DNA of 64,000 nt from Przewalskia tangutica (lineage: Eukaryota; Streptophyta; Magnoliopsida; Solanales; Solanaceae). Both the position numbers and the translations under genes were made by a program. The notes beneath the pieces were generated by a model, which saw nothing but the letters and a program-made list of their open reading frames with translations, ran no database searches and was not told the DNA's origin. The stretch spans positions 85,331,093 to 85,395,092 of the forward strand of contig CM056724.1 of the NCBI GenBank assembly GCA_029844215.1, written 5' to 3'. Position 1 is the stretch's first letter; every line of letters begins with the position of its first letter. Below, in pieces: positions 22,247 through 33,499 of this stretch.

Positions 22247-22743
22247 TCACTCAACAACCGGCTCCCCGGGAAAATGGAACCGTACCACTCTCTCTCTGCA
22301 GTCTACATTGACATAGCAGGAAGCTAACCAATCCATACCCATGATCACGTCGAAATCAGTCATGTCCAGCTCTATCAAGTCTGCTGGTCCGACGCGCATA
22401 AAGTCCTGGACAAGCTCTATATACCGCCGAGCTACCACCGAATCACCATGGCGTAGCTACCTCGAAAGGGTCTATGGACTCGTGCTCTATCCTATCCTAC
22501 TAGCAAAGGGAGATATATAGGACGAGTAGAACCCGGATCTATCAAGGCATACACATCAAAATCGGAGACTGATAAGGTACCAGTGACGACATCAGGTGAG
22601 GCCTCCTGGTCCTGCCGGCTGGACAAGGCATAAATGCGGTTCTGAGGACCGCTAGAATTGGGACCCGCGCCACGACCTCTGCGCGACTGCTGGCCATGAG
22701 TACCACGCCCTCGGGCGAGTAATCTGTAGGAGATGATGAGCAA
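22247..22743 (-). pseudogene. Aspartic protease (retropepsin) of Pol, E6
   Basis: Two frames carry it. The first (22492-22743) has VTGTLSVSDFDVYALIDPGST, where D-P-G-S-T is the catalytic motif variant of plant Ty3/gypsy proteases in place of DTG or DSG, with its Asp codon at 22539. The second (22247-22438) has ELDMTDFDVIMGMDWLASCY and VVRFHFPGEPV. The enzyme would cut the Gag-Pol polyprotein. A frameshift near 22440-22490 separates the halves. Confidence 0.83.
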
Positions 22744-22769
22744 ACCGGACCACAGGTGAGCCCTACCAC

Positions 22770-23929
22770 CGATGTTGCCCGGTCGGGACAGAGCCCTCGC
22801 AAAATGACCTGCTGGCCCGCAAGTATAGCAAGCTCTCGAGTAGTACTACAACTCCCCGAATGGAATCTACCACAACGGACACAGCGGACCTCGATCGGTT
22901 AGCACCCTTGCTACCGGAAGTCCAAGTCCCGGGCCCCGACACGCCGAATGCTCTGGGCTGCAAAACGATGTAGGAGTGCTCTGAGCTGGCTGTGGTGCAA
23001 ACCTAGACGTCTCATGAGGCCGTCCTCCCCGAGAACTACCAAAAAATCCGGTCGTCTTGGCGCCTTCTCGATCTCGATATCTGTCGACCCGGCGGTCTCT
23101 ACGCTCCTCGCATCCCAGTGCATGAGCCTGCATGCGGGTAATATCCATGCCTGGCTGAAGAGCCACACCCGCACAAGACTCGGGCATATAATCATCTAGC
23201 GGTGGCGTAGCGATGCACCCTGTCCTCCAAATCCGCTACCAGTGCAGGGACATATCGAGCCAAAGAATCGAACTCGACATTGTACTCCCTAACTGTGCGT
23301 CCTCTCTGTCTCAGTAACAAAAATCTGTCGGCCCGTGCCCTCTTCATCTGTGGAGGCAAGAAGTGAGTGAGGAAAGCCTCCGAGAACTCATCCCAAGTAG
23401 CTGGGGACGCGTGCTCTCCCCGGGATAACTCCCACGAATCAAACCAATCGACTGCGGTATCACGCAGCCGATGCGAACCGAAGATCACGGACTCGGTCTC
23501 CGACGCCCTGATCACTCTCATAATCCTCTGTAGCTGACGGATGAACTCCTGCGGATCATCCTCTGGCCTCGACCCGTAAAACTCTGGCGGGCTACAACTC
23601 AGGAAGTCCCGTAGCCTCAAACTATCTGCCCTCGGGTGAACCACGGGTACTACTTCGGGCCGGAACTCGGCTCGCTGCATCCAGCCTGTCCTCATGTCTG
23701 GCCACGATCCTGGCCAATAGTTGGGCCATCTCCTTGTACCCTAACTCCTCCGCCCCAGGCTGTGGGACAGAGGTGCGGGTACTGTGGTCTCTGCTGGGGC
23801 CGGCGGCGTCATGGAACTCGCCGTCTCGGGTATAGACTGGGCCTGAGCCCTCGTAACTCTCGGTGTCCTACTAGCAGCTCCCTCGGCTGCCTTGCCCTTC
23901 TGGGCCCGGGTTGCCTTACGTGGAGGCAT
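22770..23929 (-). pseudogene. gag, E6, frameshifted
   Basis: It starts MPPRKATRAQKGKAAEGAA at 23929. The capsid-like Retrotrans_gag core is in frame at 23192-23695: RLRDFLSCSPPEFYGSRPED, FIRQLQRIMRVI, TWDEFSEAFLTHFLPP, REYNVEFDSLARY. The nucleocapsid end at 22795-22890 shows CVRCGRFHSGSC followed by CYTCGPAGHFA in shifted frames, two zinc knuckles. Gag builds the particle and binds element RNA. At least three frame changes prevent one product. Confidence 0.87.
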
Positions 23930-24040
23930 AACTGTTACAGAAAAGGAATACGTTAGAGGGGTCCAACTTATAACACAGCTCTAAGGCACGATCTCAGAGT
24001 GAGAAGAATGGAAACCAATCCTAAATATCCTATAGCCTCC

Positions 24041-24076
24041 TGATTATTGGTGTGGTGCACAACACACCGATAATCA
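24041..24076 (-). other. Leader hairpin with GTGCAC loop, E6
   Basis: TGATTATTGGTGTG and CACACCGATAATCA (on +) pair over 14 positions with one mismatch around GTGCACAA. It lies 44 nt from the primer-binding site. Confidence 0.7.
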
Positions 24077-24120
24077 AGACTCTACTAGATACGATGCCAG
24101 ACACTTTCCGAGGATTAACT

Positions 24121-24132
24121 GCTCTGATACCA
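24121..24132 (-). other. Primer-binding site, E6
   Basis: GCTCTGATACCA on + is TGGTATCAGAGC on the element strand, a perfect initiator-Met tRNA match, 4 nt inside the 5' LTR end. Confidence 0.95.
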
Positions 24133-24136
24133 CTTT

Positions 24137-26522
24137 TGTCACGACCCGTTCCGGGGCCCGTGACTGGTGTCTTACCCGGGCACCCAAGTAGTCATACATC
24201 AGAGTAATCAGCGGAATATAAAAACAAGACATGAAACAGTTGTAAAATGAGACACAGTTTTATGTGAGAAAATGTCGCCTTTCGGCATATATATATAAAC
24301 ATAGTTTTGCAGTTACATCCCAACTGTACAATAGGACTACAGACCTCTAAGAAGATAAACAACTATGGCGGGACAGGGCCCCGCCATACCCTGAATGTAC
24401 AAAACTATATACAACAACAGGGAGATCATACCCAAAAGTCGAGCCTCCGGAGAAGATGGAGCTCCTGACACCAAAGCAAAAGATCCTAAGGATGTGGATC
24501 TAGCACCTTCTTGCCCTTACCTGCGGCATGAACGCAGCCCCCCGAAGGAGGTCAGTACAACAGGTACCAAGTATGTGAAACTGTAAAGTACTTAAATGAA
24601 ATCAAAGTATTTAAAACCATTTGCAAATACAATCAGTTCAATTGCACATATTGTCATATCACAAACAAGAACAATAATAGATATAATGTAACTGGTCTTT
24701 CCTAGGCCGCGAATGATCGAAGCAAGGCCAATCGCCCATAGTATCATTATGCGTGCCTAGTCCTGGATTTCCGCAGTCCGCATAGGTCACACGGACTTCG
24801 CATGAGGTATTCTCGTGACGGGGTAGCTAACCCGGTACCTCGACTCCGCGATCCGCATAGTCTCATAGATCGCATAGTCACATTGCATCGCATAGGGCAT
24901 CCCCGCATCGGGATAAAACACCCGGAATGATCAATCCTGGAACTCTCGCAGCTCCGCATAGTCACATAGACTGCATAGGCCGTATAGACCCGCATCAAGG
25001 GTGGCAAGCCCTCGGTATAACAAGTCAAGGGGGTAGGTGATATAATAAAGATAATCGACTTACCGCTTAGCAACGTAAGCACAACAAGAATGACCCCCTT
25101 TCACAACATCACAAGACACTAACACACGTAGCATCATAATATGTCTATTTATCAAACAATCTTACTACACCTTACAGAAATCAATACAAGGTTTTTATAA
25201 ACAAATAAGTAAACAGTCCCTTTTATCTTTCTTAAGTTGTTATACCTAACTTCCCATAAAGCTAGTATAACTCTTAAGCTTTTGTTTAAAAACCAAATAT
25301 TTCTCTTCTGTTAAAAATGATTCAGTATTCTTTTGAAATGCTTCAAGATCTTTATTATTCAGGCTTAAGTCAAAAGACATTGCCGTAATTATTATTCAGT
25401 TAACACACGTACGTCTACCGTACTATATATATATTTTAAAATATCATGCTCAAGAGTATAGGAAGAATCACATACCTTCTCGGCGAAAACCACCTGCCAA
25501 GTCGAATATGTCGCGCGCAGAGAATCAACCTATAATAGTCAGACACGTCTATCAACGTCTAGACTACTCTGTAAACAGTTCTAAGAAGAGGGTTCTCTAT
25601 CCTACGGAAAATTGGGCAGCACTTCCCTACCCGTCAAGCTACTCAAGTCTACTGTAAAAACAGTCCTATGTAAGTACAGTTCAATTCTATTCTTTAATAT
25701 CCTTCAGTGTATCTTATACTCAAGTCTATACTATTCTTATATGTAATATCCAATTACAATAGAAGTACAAGAGTATTTACCTCGATAAGCCCAAAATTAT
25801 CCAAGTATAAACGTCGATCCTGAGCGAGGTTTAGCTCCTAATTTGCACGCTCCGATAGCTCCAAGAAACCCTTAGAAGTTCTACACAACTTCTACTAAAA
25901 TACTATAAGGGATTTGGGCTAGGGTATTTTGGAATAGTGACTATACTTGGAAGATAACTTTCTACCAAGGGGGTTTTCCAGAGCTACTAGGCTAGGGGGG
26001 AGAGGTGTTTCGGCCAAGGCATTCCAAGAGGGGGGGGGGGGAAGTGTTGGACGAAAAACACAACAAGAGATGGAAGGATTTTCAAGACTTGGAGAGTGAT
26101 TTGTGGATGAAGAAAACCTTCAAGTTAGGGGAGTATTTATAGGCCAACCAATGGCCAACCAATGGCCAAGATGAAGCCAAGTGCTATGCAAGTGTAGGGT
26201 GAGGATTTAGGCAAGTGTCCCTACCAACTCCTTGACAAAATAAGCCACAAAATCGTCCAAATGGACGCCTCAAATCCACCAACTAGAGGGTGACAAGTGT
26301 CGCCCTCTCGTTGGTCCAAAATGTTTCGTCTCTCGGAAAAATCCGCAAAAATTAGAAATGACATAGCCGGAATTTTCCCTTCGTAAGTTTAGTAAAACGT
26401 TTCGTCGAAAAACGATTCTTTAAGTGAGTTGTGCACAAACATTTCGTCCAAAGTGCCTAACTAAGGCTAAACTTTTGTACGTACGTCCTCACATACATAC
26501 TCTGGAAATACGGGGTATAACA
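24137..26522 (-). mobile_element. E6 right (5') LTR
   Basis: A complete LTR read on + as TGTCACGACCCGTTCCGGGG to CGGGGTATAACA, 2386 bp. It drives transcription leftward. The 63- and 111-codon frames inside are not genes. Confidence 0.93.
26134..26141 (-). promoter_or_regulatory. LTR TATA box, E6 5' LTR
   Basis: TATAAATA on -, 381 bp into the LTR. This copy is the one positioned to transcribe E6. Confidence 0.72.
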
Positions 26523-26527
26523 GATCG
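26523..26527 (+). repeat. Target-site duplication of E6, right copy
   Basis: GATCG, matching 16753-16757. E2 sequence continues with GTCCTCAACCCGACCCGC, as in E5 at 57948. Confidence 0.88.
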
Positions 26528-26940
26528 GTCCTCAACCCGACCCGCTATCGCGCAAAACTCTTATTCCCCGATCCGGAACAATCTCACCATCGAGTCACGA
26601 AAACCTAGTGGTTTTCTTAGCTCAACTACCCTCTTTCATTTCGTACCACTCAGGGACTTATCACACAAACATATCTCACGTGTACTATGCACTCCGATAA
26701 GGGTCAATCATAAAAATAAATCTTTTACTCGAGATGGCCTTACCTCTAAGGTCTCCACGTATAACATTCTAAGGCTCACACTTTCCCTTATCCCCAATCT
26801 TACCCTTTTTAACTAACCATGATTCCTAATTACAATTAACACAATGCTATCATAACACTTAGATATACTCATCTTACATACTAATCTCTAGAGGGTTAAA
26901 GATATACCTGTATCTACTGCTTTACTTCCCCTTTGTTGTT
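26528..26940 (-). pseudogene. Spacer between gag and integrase remnant, E2 (proximal half)
   Basis: Non-coding sequence homologous to 42600-42900 in E7, 54540-54960 in E4 and 57950-58330 in E5. The 130-codon plus frame here runs against the element and has no family signature. Confidence 0.55.
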
Positions 26941-27931
26941 CTAATCAATCCTGCCCTGTTGGGCGCATAGCTAGGGAAGGTGATGAACTGGTCACTGGTC
27001 CTGAAGGCTGAGTCTCTACATCCGCGCCACCTCTGGTCGGACAATTTCTCGCAAAATGGCCCTGCTGGCCGCAAGCATAACAAGCTGTCGAAGAAGTACG
27101 ACACTTCCCACAATGACACTTACCACAACGGCCACCGGGTGGGGTGGCCTCTCAGCTAACACCCTTTCTCTCCGAGCCATCAATCCGAATCGATGGTAGG
27201 CTGAGTCCTCCTACTAGGACACCCTTTCGACACATGGCCCTGACGGCCGCAGGTAAAACAAACACCAACAAAAAGACGACATTCCCCGGGATGACGCCTG
27301 CCACACTGTGAACACTGAGGGAAAACTGAACCCGGCTGGCTAGAACCTACGTAGCTGTGAACCAGGAGCCCTGGAGTTCTGACCAACTCCGGCATACCCC
27401 GAACGTCCTGAACCCTGTGGAGGACCACTCTGCACTGGCGGAGGCGCATATCGATCACGGTGAGGCGATTCGCCTCGAAAGTTACCAAAGGACCTGCTGC
27501 TCGCCTTCTGCTGATCTTGGTTAACCCGTCGATCCCTACGTTTCTCGGCCTGCTGCGCATAAGCCTGTACGCAGGCCATGCTCATGCCTGACTGAAGATC
27601 TACTCTTGCACAACCCTCTCTTAGATAATCATCAAGACCCGTGATAAATCGGTACATAATATACTCTCTGGTTGCTAAATCCCTAGCTAGTAATGGTCGC
27701 TCTTTGCAATACATACTTTCGCATCGTCGTGGAACTGAAGGTCCAGATATCATGGCCGCAGTAGGAACTGCTGCCGCTGGGCTAAACTCTGCTGGGGCTG
27801 GTGACGTAGCAGAACTCCCCGAATGAAGCACCACCCCAGGTGATGATTGGGCATGTGCCCTCGTAACCCTCTGAACTCTACTCGCAGCTCGCCTTGCCCT
27901 TCTGGGCCCGGGTTGCCTTACGCGGAGGCAT
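26941..27931 (-). pseudogene. gag lacking its core domain, E2
   Basis: The start codon at 27931 opens ATGCCTCCGCGTAAGG, as in E6. A 164-codon frame (27340-27834) runs from LHSGSSATSPAPAEFS through ARDLATREYIMYRFITGLDDYLREG to RSGYAGVGQ. A second frame carries CSQCGRRHPGEC and CFTCGRQGHVSKGC (zinc knuckles), and a third knuckle, frameshifted, is near 27040-27085. The PPEFYG...FLTHFLPP capsid region is absent: sequence jumps from AAMISGP to the ATREY segment. E4 and E7 have the same jump. Confidence 0.82.
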
Positions 27932-28042
27932 AACTGGTAGGGGAAAGAAATACGTTAGAGGGGTCCGACTTATAACACACCTCTACGGCACGATCTCAGA
28001 GTGAGAAGAATGGAAACCAATCCTAAATATCCTATAGCCTCC

Positions 28043-28078
28043 TGATTATTGGTGTGGTGCACAACACACCGATAATCA
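28043..28078 (-). other. Leader hairpin with GTGCAC loop, E2
   Basis: Same 14-position stem and GTGCACAA loop as in E6, 45 nt from the primer-binding site. Confidence 0.7.
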
Positions 28079-28123
28079 AGACTCTACTAGATACGGTCTG
28101 TAGACACTTTCCGAGGATTAACT

Positions 28124-28135
28124 GCTTTGATACCA
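28124..28135 (-). other. Primer-binding site, E2
   Basis: GCTTTGATACCA on +, one mismatch (C to T) from the initiator-Met complement. Confidence 0.88.
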
Positions 28136-28140
28136 CTTTT

Positions 28141-28188
28141 GTCACGACCCGAACCCGGGCCCGTGACTGGTGCCTTACCCGGGCACCC
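28141..28188 (-). other. Terminal double hairpin, E2 5' LTR
   Basis: GTCACG pairs with CGTGAC around a CCCGAACCCGGGCC loop, and GGTGCC pairs with GGCACC around TTACCCG. Both stems sit at the LTR end facing the primer-binding site. Confidence 0.6.
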
Positions 28189-31027
28189 AAGTAGACATAC
28201 ATCAGAGTAATCAGCGGGATATAAAACAAGACATGATATAATATGAGGTGAGAAACAGTTTATCTGAGAAAAGTTGCCTTTCGGCATATATATATAACTT
28301 GAACCCGAACAGTTACATCCCTTTTACAAACTCTGCCCACAACAGTACTACAGACCTCTAAGAATGATATAACAACAATGGCGGGACAGGGCCCCGCCAT
28401 ACCCCTGAATGTAAGTACCTACAACGACAGGGGAATATACCACTGATAAGCCTCCGGAGAAACGGAGCTTCCCAAACGCTGAACTGTGACCCTAAGAGCG
28501 AGGATCAACGACTGGTGTACCTCTACCTGCGACATGAACGCAGCCCCCCGAAGGAGGTCAGTACAACAGGTACCAAGTATGTGAAACTGAAAATACTGTA
28601 AATGAAATCATAGTAGTCTATATAAAGCAGGAGACATGTATGATAACCAAACTACAGTTCACAATAAATAAGCAGTCATGTCAAGTCAGGGACTCACACC
28701 CTCAAAGTCATCACTCAAATATAACTATGGGTCTCACGCCCACAACATCAATCATACCCGTGGAATACCTTCCTCACTGCCGATCTCCATGATATAAAAG
28801 CACCAAGGAATACACATGAACACCAGGTCCCACCTGTGTCATAATAAAACCGTACGGGGTAAGTACGAAGGCATAGCCGACTACTAAAACCCACAGTACC
28901 AACAAAGTCATAAACTGTATCACGAGGTCTTTCTAGACCGCCATATGATCGAAGCTGGCCACTCGCCCGCAATATCAAATGTGCGCGTCTAATCCTGGAA
29001 CTTTCCGCAGCTCCGCATAGGCCACACACATAGGCCCGCATGAGGTATTCCCCGCATCGAGGGTAGCTACTCCCCGACATCGTCCTGGACTCGCAGTCCG
29101 CATGGCCACATAGACCGCATGGCCATATAGACCGCACACTAACCTGGAACTCTCGTAGCTCCGCATAGGTCCCCGGGACCCGCATGAGGTATTCTCGAAT
29201 CATAGTCCCAGACTGCCTGAGTATACCCCGCATCGGAGGGCAGCTTAACCCCCGGTATCATGTCAAGAGGTGAGTGGTACAATACTATCATAACGGCTTA
29301 CCGTTAAACAACATAAGCACAACAAGGGAAAAACCCCTTTACACAAACATCACAAGACACTAACACACGTAGCATCCTAACATGTTTACTTATCAAACCA
29401 ACAAGAAAGTATTACAAGGCTATCACAAACCAACACAATCAAGTTATTCACACAAGGTACTTTCTACTTTATGTTAACAAGTTCGGGTTTTTATCCCCAA
29501 AGTACTTCATACATTAACTCTTTAAAAGATCTGTTTCTTTCACAAAAGTCACACAATACCCGTAGTATAAAAATAGAGTGACTATCTTTTTAAGTAAACC
29601 AAAACACTTCCCTTTGTAAAATCAAGTAACAACATTATTTTCCAAACGTTCAAGTTTGCCTAATTTCAAATGCTCAAGTTTCTCATTTTCGAAAGGTTTC
29701 GTAGTTCATAGTTTTAATCACTTAATAATATAATTCTCCTTTCAAACAATTTGAGAAACATATGCCTTATGAGTGAGTAGGTTATTCTTGTTTATAACAA
29801 TCTTATTAAAGCAGCCATGATCTAGGAAATGTAATATCATTTTGTCTCATCTTAGCTTCTATGCAGATGGAGGTTTCTACTGGTTTTAATAATACTTAAT
29901 TAGTCAATACATTTCCCCTTTATTAACGCTGCAGTGGTTCGTTCGATACTTATTCGATTTCAAATCAAGAAACATTATTCCTTTTAAAAACCAAGTACTC
30001 ATTACTCACGAATGAGGTTTCACACTGTTTAACAAAATTCATATTAATTCAATTAAGTCAAGTCTCTTATCTTCTAAAATCAATAAACCATTATTTTTAT
30101 CTCTCTTAAGTCGTTATACCTAACTTCCCATAAAGCTAGTATAACTCTTAAGCTTTTTAAAACCAAGCATTACTCTTCGTTCAAAAAGGTTTCTTAATTC
30201 TCTTGAAATACTTCAAGATTCTTATTATTAGACTCAAGTCAAAAGACATCGGAGTAAAACCACGTTCAGTTAACACACGTACGTCTACCGTACTATATAT
30301 ATTCTTTTAAAATATCATGCTCAAGAGGATAGGAAGAATCACATACCTCGCGACGATTATCGACAATTAGCAAAACGCTCCACCGCTATAACCCGGCTAG
30401 CCTTGTCCACCTTTCAAGTAGAACATGCTACTCGCAGAACTTTCAACCTATAACGGTTATATAAGTCTATCAATGTCTAGACTACTCTGAAGAATATTCT
30501 AAGCAGAAGGTTCTCTATTCTACGAAAAATCGGGCAGCACTTCCCTACCCGTTAAACTACACAAGTCTACTGTAAATACAGTCCTATGTAAGTACAGTTC
30601 AATCTTCTTCTTTAATATACTTCTGATGTGATTTCAATTCAATTCTCTTCTCTTATACCATCCTTCTATATATCTTATACTTATTTCTATACTACTACAT
30701 TATGTAATTTCCAATTACAATAGGAGGACAAGATATTTACCTCGATAAGCCCAAAATTATCCAAGTTTAAATGTCGATCCTGAGCAACGTTTAGCTCCTA
30801 CCCTGGGCGCTCCAACCCGCTCCAAATAACCCTTAGAAGTTCTACGCAACTTCTTCTTAATACTTCAACCGGCTATGAAGATTTTCCTTAGGGTTTCGTT
30901 TTGAGACTAAAAGGACAGTATAATAGTATTTCTGGGCTTTTAGTATAGGGGTAACCTTGGAATACTACAAGGTATTTGGGCCAAGGTATTTTGGAATAGT
31001 AACAATACTTGGAGAATACTTTTCTAC

Positions 31028-31165
31028 CAAGGGGGGGAGGTGTTTCACGAGAACAACACTCAAGAGGGGGGGGGGGTACTCTCGGCTAGCACCACTAGAA
31101 AAGGGGGGGTACTCTCGGCCAAGGGCCTCACAAAGGGGGAGGGGGAGGCTTGGACGAAAGCCTTA
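31028..31165. other. G-run cluster in the E2 right LTR
   Basis: Runs of up to 9 G (for example 31064-31075) are spaced along 140 bp, matching 14985-15085 in the sister LTR but with different run lengths. G-quadruplex formation on the template strand is possible. Confidence 0.5.
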
Positions 31166-31236
31166 CAAAGGGGGAGAGGGATTTCAAGACTTAGAAAAGT
31201 GTGGAGTGGATGAAGAAGTCTTCAACTAAGGGGGGT

Positions 31237-31244
31237 TATTTATA
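31237..31244 (-). promoter_or_regulatory. LTR TATA box, E2 5' LTR
   Basis: TATAAATA on -, 406 bp into the LTR, positioned to transcribe E2. Confidence 0.72.
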
Positions 31245-31650
31245 GGGAAACCAATGGACAAGATCAAGACAAGTGGTGGGCAAGTGGAGGGTCAAGATTT
31301 GGACAAGTGTGTGTGGGTCCCACTTACTCATCTACCACACAAAATATCACAAAATATCCTACCAACTCCTTGACCAAAAAAACGCCAAGAATGTTGCCCA
31401 CAAAATCGTCCACTTGAGGGTGACAAGTGTCGCCCTCTCGTTGGTCCAAAATATTTCATCTCTCGGAAAAATCCGCAAAAATAATAAATGTTTCAACCGT
31501 AATTTTCCCTTCGCAAAGTCCGAAAAACGTTTCGTCGGAAAATAATTCTTTTCGCTAATTGTGAACAAATTGCGTCCCTTTGCCTACTTAAGGCTTAAAC
31601 TTTTATACGTATGCCCTTACGTACATACTCTAGAAATACGGGGTATAACA

Positions 31651-31655
31651 TGTAC
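31651..31655 (+). repeat. Target-site duplication of E2, right copy
   Basis: TGTAC, matching 12059-12063. The E1 LTR resumes with GTCTACCGTACTACATACG. Confidence 0.95.
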
Positions 31656-33224
31656 GTCTACCGTACTACATACGTGCCACTAGTCATGCTCAAAAGATAG
31701 GAAAAGTTCTACATAGAGTAAATCACACAACTACCTCTTAACTTCTAAGAGTAGAAGGAAACATGAAATGATACCACAGGTATATTCCATACATAGAATC
31801 ATGCCAAAGGAAGGAAGAGGTTCACATACCTCGCGATGATTATCGACAAGTAGCAAAATGCTCCAAAGTACTTCAACCTTGATAGCTATTACATCCTTCA
31901 AGTAAGATACGCTATACTTAGTACTTCAACCTATAATGGTCACAATACGCCCATTAACCTCTTACTTCAAACGTAGAATATTCCAAGTGCTAAGTCACTA
32001 AATTCTACGGAAAATCGGACAGCACCTCCTTTGTTTCTACGTACTTTGCCACCTTTTTCAAGGACGAATACAATAACCAAACACGCCACATTTAAGGCCC
32101 AATCAATGCAATTAACAATAGGGGATTACACGCCTACTAGACGTGTAAAATTCCGCCCCACAATAGATATCAAACTAATACAAACTATATGTCCAATTCG
32201 GCCACATTGAGTACCATAACACCAATTCTTATCCAATTTCCATTTCAATCCAAGTTGTTAGTATAACATGATATCAAGTCGCAATTGATTATAACTACTA
32301 TAATCTTCAAGTAAGTAATCATGCGACGATTCTAATAAACGACCAATTAGTAATCCAACTTCAAGTGGCTTATATAACATTTCGGATTTAAGCTAAAAGC
32401 AATCCATAATACTTATAAACTTCAACAAATATACTTCATGCTAGCAACATGTAAAGCTAACAACAATATAAATAATCTTGTAACACGTTTAAGGGACAAG
32501 ATCATACCTTAACGAATCTTAATCCAACTCCAAGTCCGAAGTCGCTCCTTAGCAACTTAGAGCCTCTTCAAGACGCTTCAATCCGCTACTTGAGACCCTT
32601 AGAACCATACCAACAACTTTCCTTCAAACTTCAATCCAAAACCTAGAAAGCAACTAGGTTTTCACTTTGCGACTAACCCGAAAACTATCTTTTTCCGAGA
32701 TTTTCCTATTGAGATACACTTACACTACACTTAGGAACCTTGGTTTAAAGTGGGAAGATTATTGGACAACAAACAAATTTTTTTCCTCCTTTCTTTTTCA
32801 TGAACCCGTAAGCTTCACTAAGAGTTCCTCAAATCTCTTGAAAATTTGGCTAAGTATAGAAGTTGTCTTGCTACTAGTAGTAATATATAGCACATTGGAG
32901 GGTCAAGATGTGAACAATTGGGTGGCTTGGATGAGCTTCACTTAAATATCAAGACTTGTGGTCCCCTTGACCAAGTCAATTTTCTCAAGCTCACACTTGC
33001 AAGACTTAATCATTCTAACAAAGGTCAAATGACCCTTTTGTCCGTGGCATTTTTCGTCCAAGATTTCTAAAGGGGGGTGACACGTGTCGCCCTCCCATTC
33101 GTCATAATAATACGTTTTCCGACAATTTCATAATTCCGATAAATTTTTACAAGTCCCAAATCTTAACACTTGTGAGTTCTTACGTACGTTCTTAAAACAT
33201 GTCCTGTAAATACGGGGTGTAACA
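31656..33224 (-). mobile_element. E1 left (3') LTR, second segment
   Basis: Continuation of the LTR begun at 9787. It matches 37336-38282 plus 47718-48343 in the right LTR and ends TACGGGGTGTAACA. The 92-codon plus frame at 32667-32945, repeated at 47785-48063, is antisense to the element and arises from LTR identity, not from a gene. Confidence 0.92.
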
Positions 33225-33237
33225 TTCTTCCCCCCTT
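33225..33237 (-). other. Polypurine tract, E1
   Basis: AAGGGGGGAAGAA on - abuts the E1 3' LTR. Confidence 0.82.
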
Positions 33238-33499
33238 AGAAACATTCGTCCCCGAATGTTCTTTCGGAGTCAAACTTATAATTAGCGACATAGTTTCCTT
33301 TCACAACCCCGACATACCAATAATGCCACACATGGCCCTAATACCTCGCACACGCATATCTGTCCATCATAAGCCCAAAAGAGATTATATTTTCGTACTT
33401 CCCACTCTTTCTAACATATACATAGTCTCAATATAATTTGTTCCTGACACTTAAACATACCACAACTTTATCATGCATACAAGTTTCTAAAGGGCCAAA

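Larger units (their letters stand above)
16758..26522 (-). mobile_element. E6: Ty3/gypsy element with gag-pol (youngest layer)
   Basis: A 9.77-kb minus-strand element with LTRs of 2368 and 2386 bp, GATCG duplications, a perfect initiator-Met primer site, a leader hairpin and a polypurine tract. Its 5.0-kb interior keeps the Ty3/gypsy order gag-protease-RT-RNase H-integrase with a SPRYIGPY-type integrase tail. It is the only element here with a near-complete enzyme set. Frameshifts and the RT change FIND make this copy inactive as written. Its ends match those of E2, E4, E7 and E8, so it represents the likely enzyme donor lineage. Confidence 0.93.
12064..31650 (-). mobile_element. E2: non-autonomous LTR retrotransposon, carrying nested E6
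   Basis: A minus-strand element with LTRs of 3480 and 3511 bp and TGTAC duplications. Without E6 its interior is about 2.83 kb: tRNA site, leader hairpin, a gag that lacks its core domain but keeps zinc knuckles, a non-coding spacer, an integrase C-terminal remnant and a polypurine tract. Protease, RT, RNase H and the integrase core are absent. The two LTRs are nearly identical over their AT-rich parts, so insertion is relatively recent. E4 and E7 share its interior design. Confidence 0.92.
28140..31650 (-). mobile_element. E2 right (5') LTR
   Basis: A 3511-bp LTR from TGTCACGACCCGAACCC to CGGGGTATAACA. The region 29300-31650 is almost base-for-base the same as 13200-15543, with rare exceptions such as 29952-29972, where CTG and CAG are lost relative to 13851-13874. 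The 161-codon frame at 28748-29233 covers the repeat block and is not a gene. Confidence 0.93.

Noticed and set aside
24121..24132. A real tRNA gene near the primer sites
   Set aside because: Only the 12-nt complement of the tRNA 3' end is present; no cloverleaf can be drawn around it.
28748..29233. 161-codon minus-strand frame as a host gene
   Set aside because: It coincides with the E2 LTR repeat block, and its broken twin is at 12699-12950 in the other LTR. It encodes repeated phrases and no domain.
32667..32945. 92-codon frame that recurs at 47785-48063, suggesting a conserved small protein
   Set aside because: The two copies are the same part of the two E1 LTRs, and the frame is antisense to the element. 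Identity reflects LTR duplication, not selection.
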